64,000 nt of DNA from Actinotalea solisilvae (GTDB taxonomy: Bacteria > Actinomycetota > Actinomycetes > Actinomycetales > Cellulomonadaceae). Under the pieces are notes generated by a model. The model was not told the origin of the DNA. It did not search any database and was given only the letters and a program-made list of their open reading frames with translations. The stretch is taken from NCBI RefSeq assembly GCF_016464425.1, contig NZ_JADDKQ010000003.1, positions 248,001-312,000 of the forward strand, given 5' to 3'. The position numbers and the translations under genes were made by a program. Positions 8,885-19,896 of the stretch are shown here, piece after piece (position 1 is the first letter of the stretch; each line of letters starts with the position of its first letter).

Positions 8885-9429
8885 GGTGCTTCGGCGACGG
8901 GGACGCGCTCTACGAGGCGTACCACGACACCGAGTGGGGGGTGCCCGTGCGGGGGGAGGCCGAGCTGCTCGAGCGCTTCTGCCTCGAGGCCTTCCAGTCG
9001 GGCCTCGCGTGGATCACGATCCTGCGCAAGCGCCCCGCCTTCCGCGACGCGTTCGCGGGCTTCGACCCGGACGCGGTCGCGCGCTTCGACGACGACGACG
9101 TCGCCCGCCTGCTCGGCGACGCCGGCATCGTCCGCAACCGCGCCAAGATCGAGGCGAGCATCGCCAACGCGCGCGCGGTCGTCGGGCTGCGCGACGCGGG
9201 GCGCAGCCTCACCGAGCTCGTGTGGGCGCACGCGCCCTCGGAGCGCGTGCGCCGGCCGCGTGCGGCGACCTTCGCCGAGGTGCCGGCGACCACGCCCGAG
9301 TCGGCCGCGCTGGCGAAGAGCCTCAAGGCCGTCGGCTTCCGCTTCATCGGCCCGACGACGGCCTACGCGGCGATGCAGGCGTGCGGCCTCGTCGACGACC
9401 ACCTCGCGGGGTGCCCGGTCGTCGCCTGA
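8881..9429 (+). CDS. tag: DNA-3-methyladenine glycosylase I
   Basis: Removes 3-methyladenine from alkylated DNA, the first step of base-excision repair. The 182 residues include the Tag signature: MRCF with the Zn-ligand Cys3, YHDTEWG with the next ligand His, LEAFQSGLAWITILRKR, and the C-terminal DDHLAGC with the last His and Cys. The ATG overlaps the tetR stop by 4 bases, so it is probably co-translated with the repressor, although the two functions are not obviously linked. Confidence 0.95.
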   Translation: MRCFGDGDALYEAYHDTEWGVPVRGEAELLERFCLEAFQSGLAWITILRKRPAFRDAFAGFDPDAVARFDDDDVARLLGDAGIVRNRAKIEASIANARAVVGLRDAGRSLTELVWAHAPSERVRRPRAATFAEVPATTPESAALAKSLKAVGFRFIGPTTAYAAMQACGLVDDHLAGCPVVA

Positions 9430-9465
9430 GCACCCGCCCGCCGGGCGCTCTCCCGGGTCCGTCCT

Positions 9466-9477
9466 TACGCTCGCGAC
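9466..9477 (+). promoter_or_regulatory. -10 box for a leaderless start
   Basis: TACGCT, 6 bases, then ATG at 9478, with no Shine-Dalgarno sequence between. This is the leaderless layout seen at other genes here. Confidence 0.5.
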
Positions 9478-10656
9478 ATGGAACCCAGCCGCGCGCCGTC
9501 CCTCTGGACCGACAGCCTCGGGCGGGCTGCCGTGCGCTGCGCGCAGGTGCTCCTCGTGCTCGCGCTCGTCGCGTGCGCGGTGTGGGGGCTGCGCCAGCTC
9601 AAGCTCGTCGTCATCCCGGTGCTCATCGCCGCGATCGTCGCCGCCGCCGTCAGCCCGGTCGTGTCCTTCCTGCGTCGGCGCGGGCTGCCCGCGGCGGTGG
9701 CGACGTGGGCGGCCCTGCTCACCGGGATCGGCGCGCTGGCGGCGGTCCTCTGGCTGGTCGGGCGCGGCATCCGCAACGAGTGGGACGAGCTCCGCGCGTC
9801 GGCCGAGGCTGGGTTCGACGAGCTCCAGACCTTCCTCGCCGAGGGCCCGCTCGGGATCGACGAGCAGCAGATCAGCGCCGCGCGCGACCAGGCGCGCGAG
9901 CTGCTCGCGAGCGACGCGGTCCAGTCCGGGGCCGTCGCCGGCGCGAGCGCCGCCATCGAGGTCGTGGCCGGTGTGCTGCTCGGCGTCGTCGTGCTGTTCT
10001 TCCTGCTCAAGGACGGCCGCAGCATCTACGCGTTCTTCCTCCGGCCGCTCGCCGCCGGGCACGAGGAGCGCGCGTGGCGCATCGGGAACCGCTCCGTCGC
10101 GGTGCTGGGCGGCTACGTCCGGGGCACGGCGATCGTCGCGCTCGTGGACGCGGTCGTCATCGGGGTGGCGCTCGTCATCCTCGGCGTCCCGCTCGCGCTG
10201 CCGCTCGCGACCATCGTCTTCCTCGGCGCGTTCGTGCCGCTCATCGGCGCGACGCTCGCGGGCGTGCTCGCCGTCCTCGTCGCGCTCGTCGCGAACGGGC
10301 CGGTCACCGCGCTCATCGTGCTCGCGGTGGTCATCGCCGTGAACCAGCTCGAGGGCGACCTGCTGGCGCCCGTGGTCATCGGCAAGGCGCTCGCGCTGCA
10401 CCCGCTCGCGATCCTGCTCGCCCTCACGGCGGGCACGATCATCGCCGGCATCGTGGGCGCGCTGCTCTCCGTCCCGATCGCCGCCGTGGCGTGGGCGGTG
10501 GTCAAGGAGTGGCACGGGACGTCCGACGACGAACCGGCACCCGCCCGCCGCCTCCGGTGGCGGGCGTCCCGCGGCCGGCCCGGGGACCTCCGCGGCCAGG
10601 CCTTCGACCGGGCGAGCGCGCCCGGCCGCCGCACCGAGGAGGGGGACGCACCGTGA
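9478..10656 (+). CDS. AI-2E/PerM-family membrane permease
   Basis: Predicted integral membrane protein of 392 residues with the PerM (formerly UPF0118) layout. Two or three N-terminal helices come first, the second containing LKLVVIPVLIAAIVAAAVSP. A soluble stretch of about 100 residues follows, then a dense helical C-terminal half with the family-type segment NQLEGDLLAPVVIGKALALHPL. The last 50 residues are basic and disordered. Some relatives export AI-2 or act as Na+/H+ antiporters; the substrate here is unknown. The stop overlaps the start of the VOC gene by 4 bases (GTGA). Confidence 0.88.
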   Translation: MEPSRAPSLWTDSLGRAAVRCAQVLLVLALVACAVWGLRQLKLVVIPVLIAAIVAAAVSPVVSFLRRRGLPAAVATWAALLTGIGALAAVLWLVGRGIRNEWDELRASAEAGFDELQTFLAEGPLGIDEQQISAARDQARELLASDAVQSGAVAGASAAIEVVAGVLLGVVVLFFLLKDGRSIYAFFLRPLAAGHEERAWRIGNRSVAVLGGYVRGTAIVALVDAVVIGVALVILGVPLALPLATIVFLGAFVPLIGATLAGVLAVLVALVANGPVTALIVLAVVIAVNQLEGDLLAPVVIGKALALHPLAILLALTAGTIIAGIVGALLSVPIAAVAWAVVKEWHGTSDDEPAPARRLRWRASRGRPGDLRGQAFDRASAPGRRTEEGDAP

Positions 10657-11051
10657 CGCTGCGCTGGTACTCCGTCGTGGTCGAGGCACGCGACCACCGC
10701 GCGCTCGCGGCCTGGTGGGCCGAGGCGCTCGGGTGGGAGACCGCGTTCGCGACCGACGACGAGGTGGTGCTCGTGCCGCCGTGGGCGCGCGAGCTCGGGG
10801 GGACGCTGCCGTTCGAGCAGGTCCCGCCCGGCCTGGTCTTCGTGCCCGTCGAGCACGAGAAGACCGGCAAGAACCGGCTCCACCTCGACCTCGCGCCGCA
10901 CACGTCGCTCGACCGCGACGCCGAGATCGCCCGGCTCCTCGCGCTGGGCGCGACGCGGGTCGACGTCGGGCAGGGCCCGGACGCGACCTGGGACGTGCTC
11001 GCCGACCCCGACGGGAACGAGTTCTGCCTGCTCTCGTCGCGCGACCGGTAG
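10653..11051 (+). CDS. VOC/glyoxalase-like domain protein
   Basis: A single vicinal-oxygen-chelate domain of 132 residues, starting VTLRWYSVVVEARDHRALAAWW. HLDLAPHTSLDRDAEIARLLALGAT is cut here to its key parts: the pattern HLDLAP, the helix LLALGATR, and the end DPDGNEFCLL, all typical of the glyoxalase-like subgroup. The GTG start overlaps the permease stop, so the two genes are translationally coupled. VOC proteins bind metals or small ligands; no specific reaction can be assigned. Confidence 0.85.
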   Translation: MTLRWYSVVVEARDHRALAAWWAEALGWETAFATDDEVVLVPPWARELGGTLPFEQVPPGLVFVPVEHEKTGKNRLHLDLAPHTSLDRDAEIARLLALGATRVDVGQGPDATWDVLADPDGNEFCLLSSRDR

Positions 11052-11068
11052 CGACGACGCGGCGGACC

Positions 11069-11650
11069 TCAGTCGCCGTCGGCGAGCGCCGACGCCAGGC
11101 GGTCGAACCGCTCGGCCCACGCCTGCTTGAGGTCGGCGAGGCCGGCGTCGTCGGCCGTGCGGTGCTGGACGGACAGGCGCGTGCGGTCGCCCGACGCGCC
11201 GTGCACGTGCATCGTCACGCGGCTGCCGTCGGGCCACCCCCAGCGCAGTGAGCGCACCGCACGGGTGCTGCGGAGCTCGGGCTCGACGTCCAGCCAGCGC
11301 CGGCGCCGGTCAGGGTCAGTGAGCCAGGTCAGCGTGACGTCGGTCGGCACCGGGAGGGTGCGCGTGACGTTGGCCTCGAACGCGCCGTCGGGTCGCTGGC
11401 CGGGCCGGCGCAGACCGCGGGCCTGCTCGTAGCCCACCGTGACGGACTGGGCCCACCAGCCGTCGACGCCCTGGTCGACCAGCCAGGCCGCGATGGGGCC
11501 GTGCGCCCACGATGCGGCGCCGGCCTCGTCGAGCGCGGAGAACCAGTCCTCGCGCGTGCGACCGGTGCGCTGGAGCACGGCCTCGGCGCCCACGCTCGCC
11601 TCGTGCCTACGGACGGGGTCCTTGACCCTGCGGAGCGGCTCCTTGACCAT
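11069..11650 (-). CDS. SRPBCC/AHSA1-like protein with N-terminal DUF4287-like part
   Basis: 193 residues. The N-terminal 90 residues, containing DWFSALDEAGAASWAHGPIA and WWAQSVTVGYEQARGLR, resemble a domain found fused to START-like folds. The C-terminal half has the shape of an SRPBCC/Aha1-like domain (DVTLTWLTDP, RRWLDVEPELR, DGSRVTMHVHG, LKQAWAERFDRLASAL). Such proteins bind hydrophobic ligands or are of unknown role. TACCGT lies 5 bases before the ATG, so it may be leaderless. It is convergent with the VOC gene, with only 17 bases between. Confidence 0.75.
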   Translation of the reverse strand: MVKEPLRRVKDPVRRHEASVGAEAVLQRTGRTREDWFSALDEAGAASWAHGPIAAWLVDQGVDGWWAQSVTVGYEQARGLRRPGQRPDGAFEANVTRTLPVPTDVTLTWLTDPDRRRRWLDVEPELRSTRAVRSLRWGWPDGSRVTMHVHGASGDRTRLSVQHRTADDAGLADLKQAWAERFDRLASALADGD

Positions 11651-11680
11651 GCCTCACGGTAGCCCGCGACGCCCGGCGGG

Positions 11681-12931
11681 TCAGCGCGCGGCGGCCTCCT
11701 CCACGGCGAGCGCCCGGGCGGCGGCGGCGAGCGCGTCCACGACGTCGGCGTCGTGGAAGCGACGCTCGGTCGGCTCGACCCGGTCGACGAAGCGCTGGTA
11801 GACGACGGCGAGCCGCGCGGCCGCGACGGGGGCCAGCAGCCGCGCCGCACCCTCGGGGTCGCAGCCGGGCACGGCGCGACGCCACGCGTCCGACCAGTGG
11901 GCCCGGACCGCGGGCGCGTCCGCCGGCGGGACCGCGGCGAGGAACGCCTCGCGGTCGAGCATCGGGTGGCCCGTGGCGCTGTCCCCCCAGTCGAGGAGGG
12001 TCAGGGCGCCCGGCGTGCCGCGCACGTTGCCCGGGTGGGCGTCCCCGTGCACCAGCGTGTCCGGCAGGCCGCACGCGGTGACGGCCGCCCAGCGCTCGCC
12101 CAGGCCCGCGACGAGGCGGTCGAGGGCCGCCCGGTCGGCCGGCGGCAGCGCGGCGGCGCGGCGGGCGACGACGTCCGCCACCGCCGCGGTGAGGGGCTCG
12201 GCGCGCGCGGACGGCACCCCGGCCGCCTCGAGCTCGGCGGCGCGCCCGAGCCAGGCGCGCTGCACGCCGACGAGCAGGTCGACCGCCTCGAGCAGCACGG
12301 CCCGCGGGGCCTCGTACTGGTCCTCGCCCGGGACGGCGGCGAGCAGCACGCGCGGACCGTCGCGCCCGAGCAGCGTCGGGACCGGTCCGCCCTGGAGGCG
12401 CGCGAGCACGGCACCCTCGTGCGCGAAGAACGCGGGGACGACCTTGAGCCAGGCGGAGCCGCCGTCGTCGGTGGGCAGCTCCCAGAGCGAGGACAGGTTC
12501 CAGGTCCGGTCCTGCACGGGCGCGCCGGCGAGGCGCAGACCGTGGGTGCCGAGCACCTCGACCGCCCAGCGGAGGTCGGCCGCAGGTCCGCCCGGCCGGG
12601 CGTACGCGGGGCGCTCCGGCGCGTCCGCGAGCGCCCGGACGCGCAGCGCCTCGTCGAGCGGGGCCCGGAGCGGCACGCCCGCGGGCAGCGGCCCGCTCAC
12701 CTCGGCGAGGTAGGTGACCCCGCCGCCCTGGGGTCGGGCGAGCTCGGTGTCGAGCAGCCGGAGGACCGTGAGGTCGAGCCCGGTCGCGGCCCGGGCCGCG
12801 GCGACGACGGCGCGCGCGTCCTGCCACCAGGGCGTCGCCACCTCGATCTCGTCGAGCCGGCCGAGCAGCTCGCCGGCCGGCGTGACGAGGACGAGCGTCG
12901 CGCGGCGGGGCGGCGGGTCGTGGGCGGGCAC
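11681..12931 (-). CDS. APH-fold phosphotransferase with N-terminal extension
   Basis: A 416-residue kinase-like protein. The C-terminal two thirds carry the aminoglycoside-phosphotransferase fold: the Lys segment SAWLKVVPAFFAHEG, the Brenner motif LVHGDAHPGNV and the metal-binding LLDWGDSATG. About 120 residues precede it; their opening (RATLVLVTPAGELLGRLDEI, with PWWQDARAVVAAARAATGL) looks NUDIX-like but has no NUDIX box. Starting at GTG 12931 leaves 2 bases after the NUDIX gene, so the two probably share an mRNA. The substrate is unknown; resistance is not implied. Confidence 0.85.
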   Translation of the reverse strand: MPAHDPPPRRATLVLVTPAGELLGRLDEIEVATPWWQDARAVVAAARAATGLDLTVLRLLDTELARPQGGGVTYLAEVSGPLPAGVPLRAPLDEALRVRALADAPERPAYARPGGPAADLRWAVEVLGTHGLRLAGAPVQDRTWNLSSLWELPTDDGGSAWLKVVPAFFAHEGAVLARLQGGPVPTLLGRDGPRVLLAAVPGEDQYEAPRAVLLEAVDLLVGVQRAWLGRAAELEAAGVPSARAEPLTAAVADVVARRAAALPPADRAALDRLVAGLGERWAAVTACGLPDTLVHGDAHPGNVRGTPGALTLLDWGDSATGHPMLDREAFLAAVPPADAPAVRAHWSDAWRRAVPGCDPEGAARLLAPVAAARLAVVYQRFVDRVEPTERRFHDADVVDALAAAARALAVEEAAAR

Positions 12932-12933
12932 CG

Positions 12934-13377
12934 TCAGCGGAGCCCGCCGGGGGACGCCGCGCGCGCCGCGAGCGCCTCGACGATCGGGACGTCCGGGTCG
13001 AGCCACGGGACCGAGAGCCAGGCGCCGGCGTCGAGCCAGGTGACCGCGTCGTGCTCGACGAGCGGCTGGGGCTCGCCGGACGCGACCGTCGCGGCCCACA
13101 ACCGCATGACGTAGCCGTGCGTGATGGGCCAGCCGCCGTCGTGCGGGCCCGGGATCTCGGCGCCGACGCTGATGGTCACGCCGAGCTCCTCGCCGATCTC
13201 GCGGTGGAGCGCCTCGAGCGGCGTCTCCCCCGGGTCGACCTTGCCGCCCGGGAACTCCCACCGACCCGCCAGGGACAGGGGCTTGCTGCGCCGCGCCGAC
13301 AGCAGGCGTGCGGGTCGGTCGAGGTCGTCGACGAGGCCGACCGCCACGACGAGCACGGGAGGTCGGCGGCTCGTCAT
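12934..13377 (-). CDS. NUDIX hydrolase, MutT-like
   Basis: 147 residues with a complete NUDIX box, GGKVDPGETPLEALHREIGE followed by ELGV, at about residues 43-66. The preceding LSLAGRWEFPGG is the MutT-type strand and loop, suggesting hydrolysis of an oxidised or unusual nucleoside triphosphate such as 8-oxo-dGTP. ATG 13377 was chosen because it begins the family-typical strand VLVVAVGLV and is preceded by GAGAAT plus 6 bases, a leaderless layout. It is followed 2 bases later by the phosphotransferase gene. Confidence 0.9.
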   Translation of the reverse strand: MTSRRPPVLVVAVGLVDDLDRPARLLSARRSKPLSLAGRWEFPGGKVDPGETPLEALHREIGEELGVTISVGAEIPGPHDGGWPITHGYVMRLWAATVASGEPQPLVEHDAVTWLDAGAWLSVPWLDPDVPIVEALAARAASPGGLR

Positions 13378-13420
13378 GACCGGATTCTCCCAGACGGCGG
13401 CGGCCCGGCCGGGCACCCGC

Positions 13421-13984
13421 TCAGCTCGGCAGGTGCCAGGCGCCCTTCGCCGACGCCGCGAGCTGGGCAGCGACGTCCCGCACGTCCTCGCCCGAGCGGC
13501 GCACGAGGCGCGCGAGCCGGCCCGGGCCGTCGGACACCAGGACGTAGACATCGACGGTGCGCCCCGCGGCCGCCTCGGCCGTGACGAGGCGGTTGAGGCG
13601 GCAGCGCTCCTCGCCGCGCGGGTTCTGGCAGTCGCGGCGCGTGATGTCGCCGAGGCCGTGGCGCTCGCCGAAGGTCCGGGCGAGGTCGTCGGACGCGCCG
13701 ACGTAGCGCACGGTGCCGTGCGTGACCAGGGCGTACACACCTGGCGCGGCCGGGAGCTCGTGCTCCGGCTCGATGTGCCCGAACGGGCCGAGGGCCCAGG
13801 CGGGGTACCGCTGCTCGACGGCGGCCATGCCGGCGAGGGGCGAGTGCACGAGGACGGTGCCGTCCGCCTCCTGCTCGACGAAGAGGCGACCCGCGTGGCT
13901 CAGGACCCGGCGGTCGAGGACCAGGTGGTCCGGCGCCCAGTGCTCGTCGACCGCAGGTCGACCGCCCGGACGATCCACGCGCAC
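13421..13984 (-). CDS. GIY-YIG nuclease-domain protein
   Basis: 187 residues. The C-terminal half starts GVYALVTHGTVRYVGASDDL, a GIY-YIG core with its two aromatic strand motifs, followed by ITRRDC and RLNRLV with an Arg typical of the active-site helix. The N-terminal 75 residues are not recognised. Such stand-alone proteins are common in actinobacteria and have no agreed function. The GTG start has GGAGG 5 bases upstream. Confidence 0.8.
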   Translation of the reverse strand: MRVDRPGGRPAVDEHWAPDHLVLDRRVLSHAGRLFVEQEADGTVLVHSPLAGMAAVEQRYPAWALGPFGHIEPEHELPAAPGVYALVTHGTVRYVGASDDLARTFGERHGLGDITRRDCQNPRGEERCRLNRLVTAEAAAGRTVDVYVLVSDGPGRLARLVRRSGEDVRDVAAQLAASAKGAWHLPS

Positions 13985-14042
13985 CTGCCTCCGAGCGGGG
14001 CCCGACGGGCCGGAGATGTGTCCTCCGACATTACCCGGGCAG

Positions 14043-14071
14043 GGTGGCCGGTCCGAACCGGACCGGCCACC
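14043..14071 (-). terminator. strong hairpin after the LuxR-HTH gene
   Basis: A perfect 13-bp stem (GGTGGCCGGTCCG and complement) with a 3-base loop starts 46 bases past the stop of the LuxR-HTH gene on the minus strand. Confidence 0.75.
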
Positions 14072-14117
14072 ACCCCTGGACCCCGCGCGTGCTGGTGGAG
14101 CGGTGGTGCGCTGGTGG

Positions 14118-14360
14118 TCAGCGCAGGCCGATCTGGCGCGCGCACGCGACCGCGTCGGCCCGGGTCGAGACGCCGAGCTTCTTGTAGACGCTGCGGACCT
14201 GCGACTTCACGGTGTTGCGCGTGACGAAGAGCTTGGTCGCGATCTCCTCGAGCGTGACCGTCTCGTCCAGGTTGGAGAGGATCACGCGCTCGCGACGCGT
14301 GAGGGGCTCGGCGGTGCGCTGCGTCGGGACCGTACGGAGCTCGGTCGCTTCGATCGTCAT
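14118..14360 (-). CDS. stand-alone LuxR-type HTH regulator, 80 aa
   Basis: The protein is almost only a GerE/LuxR-type DNA-binding domain: PLTRRERVILSNL, TLEEIATKLFVTRNTVKSQV and RSVYKKLGVSTRADAV at residues 19-73. There is no receiver or ligand domain. Residues 11-16 read VPTQRT, a motif also present in two chemoreceptors and FliK in this window. GGAGG lies 5 bases before ATG 14360; a longer reading from 14510 would run through the repeats upstream and is unlikely. Its targets are unknown. Repeated TCGGGG(G)TGAA boxes upstream could be its own operators. Confidence 0.85.
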   Translation of the reverse strand: MTIEATELRTVPTQRTAEPLTRRERVILSNLDETVTLEEIATKLFVTRNTVKSQVRSVYKKLGVSTRADAVACARQIGLR

Positions 14361-14382
14361 GATGACCTCCAGGGGACGGTGC

Positions 14383-14462
14383 TCGGGGTGAAGCACCGGT
14401 TGTGCGGGTACACCTGGAGAGAGCGGGGACTTCACCCCCGATGACGCGGTTTTCACCCCCGA
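14383..14462 (-). promoter_or_regulatory. repeated TCGGGG(G)TGAA boxes upstream of the LuxR-HTH gene
   Basis: On the minus strand, TCGGGGGTGAA occurs at 14462-14452 and 14441-14431, exactly 21 bp (two helical turns) apart. A third, inverted copy with one G fewer reads on the plus strand at 14383-14392. They end about 20 bases before the gene, so they look like binding sites, perhaps for the protein itself. That role is inferred. Confidence 0.5.
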
Positions 14463-14476
14463 TTTCGCGGCCACGC

Positions 14477-14520
14477 GGTTGCGGGGGCGCGGTCCGGCCC
14501 GATAGGGCACCCCCGCGACC
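14477..14520 (-). terminator. imperfect hairpin between gcvH and the LuxR-HTH gene
   Basis: Arms 14477-14490 and 14507-14520 pair at 12 of 14 positions (core GCGGGGG/CCCCCGC). This is a possible end of the gcvPTH transcript, about 120 bases past gcvH. Confidence 0.45.
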
Positions 14521-14639
14521 GCATCGCCGCAGGTCAGCGGCCCGAGTGATCGACTACTGCCGCCGCCGCACGTTCACCCGATCGGAGTACGCGAGGGCGC
14601 CGCCCGCAGGGCTCGTCGACCCCGCCGCGGCGCGCCCCG

Positions 14640-15011
14640 TCACTCCCCGATGAGCTCGGCGTACTCCTGCGCGCTGAGCAGCGTCCCCGTCGCGACGACC
14701 TCGACGCGCAGCAGCCAGCCCCGGCCGTACGGGTCGGAGTTGACGAGGCTCGGGTCCGCGACCGCCTCGTCGTTGGTCTCGACGACCGTGCCCGTGACGG
14801 GCGAGTAGATCTCGGACACCGACTTCGTCGACTCGATCTCGCCGCACACCGACCCCGCGGTCACCTGGGACCCCACCTCGGGCAGCTCGAGGTAGACGAC
14901 GTCGCCCAGCGCGTCCGCCGCGTTGGCGGTGACGCCGATCGTCGCGGGGTCGCCCGTCGTCACCCACTCGTGCTCGGCGGTGTACTGCAGCTCGGTCGGG
15001 ATGGTGCTCAC
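14640..15011 (-). CDS. gcvH: glycine cleavage system H protein
   Basis: Lipoyl carrier of the glycine cleavage complex, 123 residues; it shuttles the aminomethyl group between the P, T and L proteins. [10 protein letters not shown] opens the domain. The segment [16 protein letters not shown] contains the lipoylated Lys in the normal ESTKSV setting. The GTG start has GGAG 5 bases upstream. It is last in the gcvP-gcvT-gcvH order, 70 bases after gcvT. Confidence 0.97.
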   Translation of the reverse strand: MSTIPTELQYTAEHEWVTTGDPATIGVTANAADALGDVVYLELPEVGSQVTAGSVCGEIESTKSVSEIYSPVTGTVVETNDEAVADPSLVNSDPYGRGWLLRVEVVATGTLLSAQEYAELIGE

Positions 15012-15081
15012 GGGGTCTCCTCGGTGGTGGTGCGGTGCTGCAGCGGTCGTCCGGCGGGGCCGGGTGGTCGGGTGGCGCGGG

Positions 15082-16361
15082 TCAGGCGCCGGCGCCGCGG
15101 TCGCGACGGTAGAACGGCAGGGCCACCACGCGCACGGGCTCGGCGCGCCCGCGCACGTCGACGGCGAGCTCCGTCCCGGGTGCGCTGACCTCGGGCGTCA
15201 CGTACGCCATGGCGATCGGGTGCCCGAGCGTGGGCGACGGCGCGCCCGACGTCACGTGCCCGACGACGGCCCCCCGCGGCGCGAGCACCGGGTGCCCGGG
15301 GCGCGCGGCGCGGCGCGAGAGGCCCTGGAGCCCGACGAGGACCCGGGCGGGGTCCGAGCCCGCGCGCGCGGCGAGCGGGCCCCGGCCCACGAAGTCGACC
15401 GGGGCGCCGTCGGCGTCCACCTTGTCCAGCCGGACGACGCGGCCGAGGCCGGCGTCGTGCGGCGTCGTCGTGACGTCGAGCTCGTTGCCGTAGAGCGGCA
15501 TGCCGGCCTCGAGGCGCAGGCTGTCACGTGCCGAGAGGCCGGCGGGCACGAGGCCCTGCGCCCCGCCGGTCGCCAGGACGGCGCGCCACAGGGCGCGCGC
15601 GTGCTCGGCCTCGACGAAGAGCTCGAAGCCGTCCTCGCCCGTGTACCCGGTGCGCGCCACGAACGCGGGGACGCCCGCGACGACCGCACGCGTGCCGGCG
15701 TAGTACTTGAGCCCGACGACGGCCGCGCGCTCGGCCTCGACCGGCACGAGCTCCGCGACGATGCTCTCCGCGGCGGGACCCTGGACCGCGATGAGCGCGG
15801 TGGCCTCCGACTCGTCGTGGACCTCGACCTCCGGTCCGGCGCAGCGCTCACGGAGCGCCTCGAGCACGACGCCCGCGTTGGACGCGTTCGCGACGACGAG
15901 CCAGGCGTCGTCGTCCGTGCGGTAGACGACGAGGTCGTCGAGGACGCCGCCGTCCGGCCGGCAGATCATCGTGTACCGCGCCCGGCCGACGGCCAGGCCC
16001 GAGAGGTTGCCCACGAGCGCGCGGTCGAGCGCCGCACCCGCGCCGGGCCCGGCGACGCGGATCTCACCCATGTGCGACAGGTCGAAGAGGCCCGCGGCCT
16101 CGCGCACCGCCCGGTGCTCCGCGAGGTCCGACGTGTACCGCAACGGCATCGACCAGCCCGCGAACGGCGTCATCGCCGCCCCGAGCGCGACGTGCTCGGC
16201 GTGCAGCGGACCGTGGCGTCCCGCGTCGGCGGGGTCCTCGGCGTGCGGCGTCCGCCGCGGGGTGCCGAACTCGTTGAGGCGCTCGGGGTGGGCGTGCTCG
16301 GTCGTCTGCTCGGTGGTCGTGCGCTCGGTGGCGGCGCGCTCGGCGTTGATGCGCTCGGTGT

Positions 16362-16365
<4 letters not shown>
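15082..16365 (-). CDS. gcvT: glycine cleavage system T protein (aminomethyltransferase)
   Basis: Transfers the one-carbon unit from H-protein-bound aminomethyl to tetrahydrofolate and releases ammonia. 427 residues. The GcvT core begins around residue 48 ([22 protein letters not shown]). [22 protein letters not shown] and [11 protein letters not shown] are family signatures. About 45 residues at the N-terminus are extra and Glu/Thr-rich. The GTG start overlaps the gcvP stop by 4 bases (GTGA). A longer reading from 16389 is possible but unnecessary. Confidence 0.96.
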
Positions 16366-19415
<3,050 letters not shown>

Positions 19416-19463
19416 GCTGGCGGCTCCGAGGACGTGCCCGGGCGGACCCGGACGGTGGCTGGG

Positions 19464-19670
19464 CCTCCCCGCTCTGTCATCGTGGGCCGGGGCCCTGACC
19501 TGAGAGTTTGACCGGCGTCCCGGAGGGACGCGCAGCGTGCACCGTCGGTGGACCGGCGGCGCCGGTCGCTTTCCAGAGTTGCCTCGCTGGGGCGGTACGT
19601 GGGCCTGAGAGATTCCCGGGGAGGGCCTTGCTCCTTCGGCGTCGCGACCTGGTCGCGAGCTCTCCCGCCG
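19464..19670 (-). promoter_or_regulatory. tandem glycine riboswitch
   Basis: Two glycine aptamers in series precede gcvP on the minus strand. Aptamer 1 (about 19670-19563) shows GCGGGAGAGC, CGCCGAAGGAGCAA, AATCTCTCAGG and AACTCTGGAAAG. Aptamer 2 (about 19562-19464) shows CAAACTCTCAGG and GACAGAGCGGGGAGG. These are the conserved gcvT-element blocks. Glycine binding normally switches the cleavage genes on. The 48 bases to the start codon form the expression platform. The 226 bases upstream, to galE, hold no gene and no feature that I recognise. Confidence 0.95.
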
Positions 19671-19896
19671 CAGCTCGAGCAGCGTGTTCGGTTGTGGTCC
19701 TGCTGCGTCGAGCATAGGTGCTGGGCGGGCGGGGCGGGGGCTGCGTCCACCGGCGGCGGTGGGACCGACGGGATCGCGCCCGCCGGTGCGTGGTGCGGCG
19801 CGCTACGTCGTCACCGACCCCGCCGGTCGGGCGGTGTCACCACGGGACCAAGCCCTGCGGGCACGCGAGGAGGGCGCGTCGCGACGCCCGTCGGCC

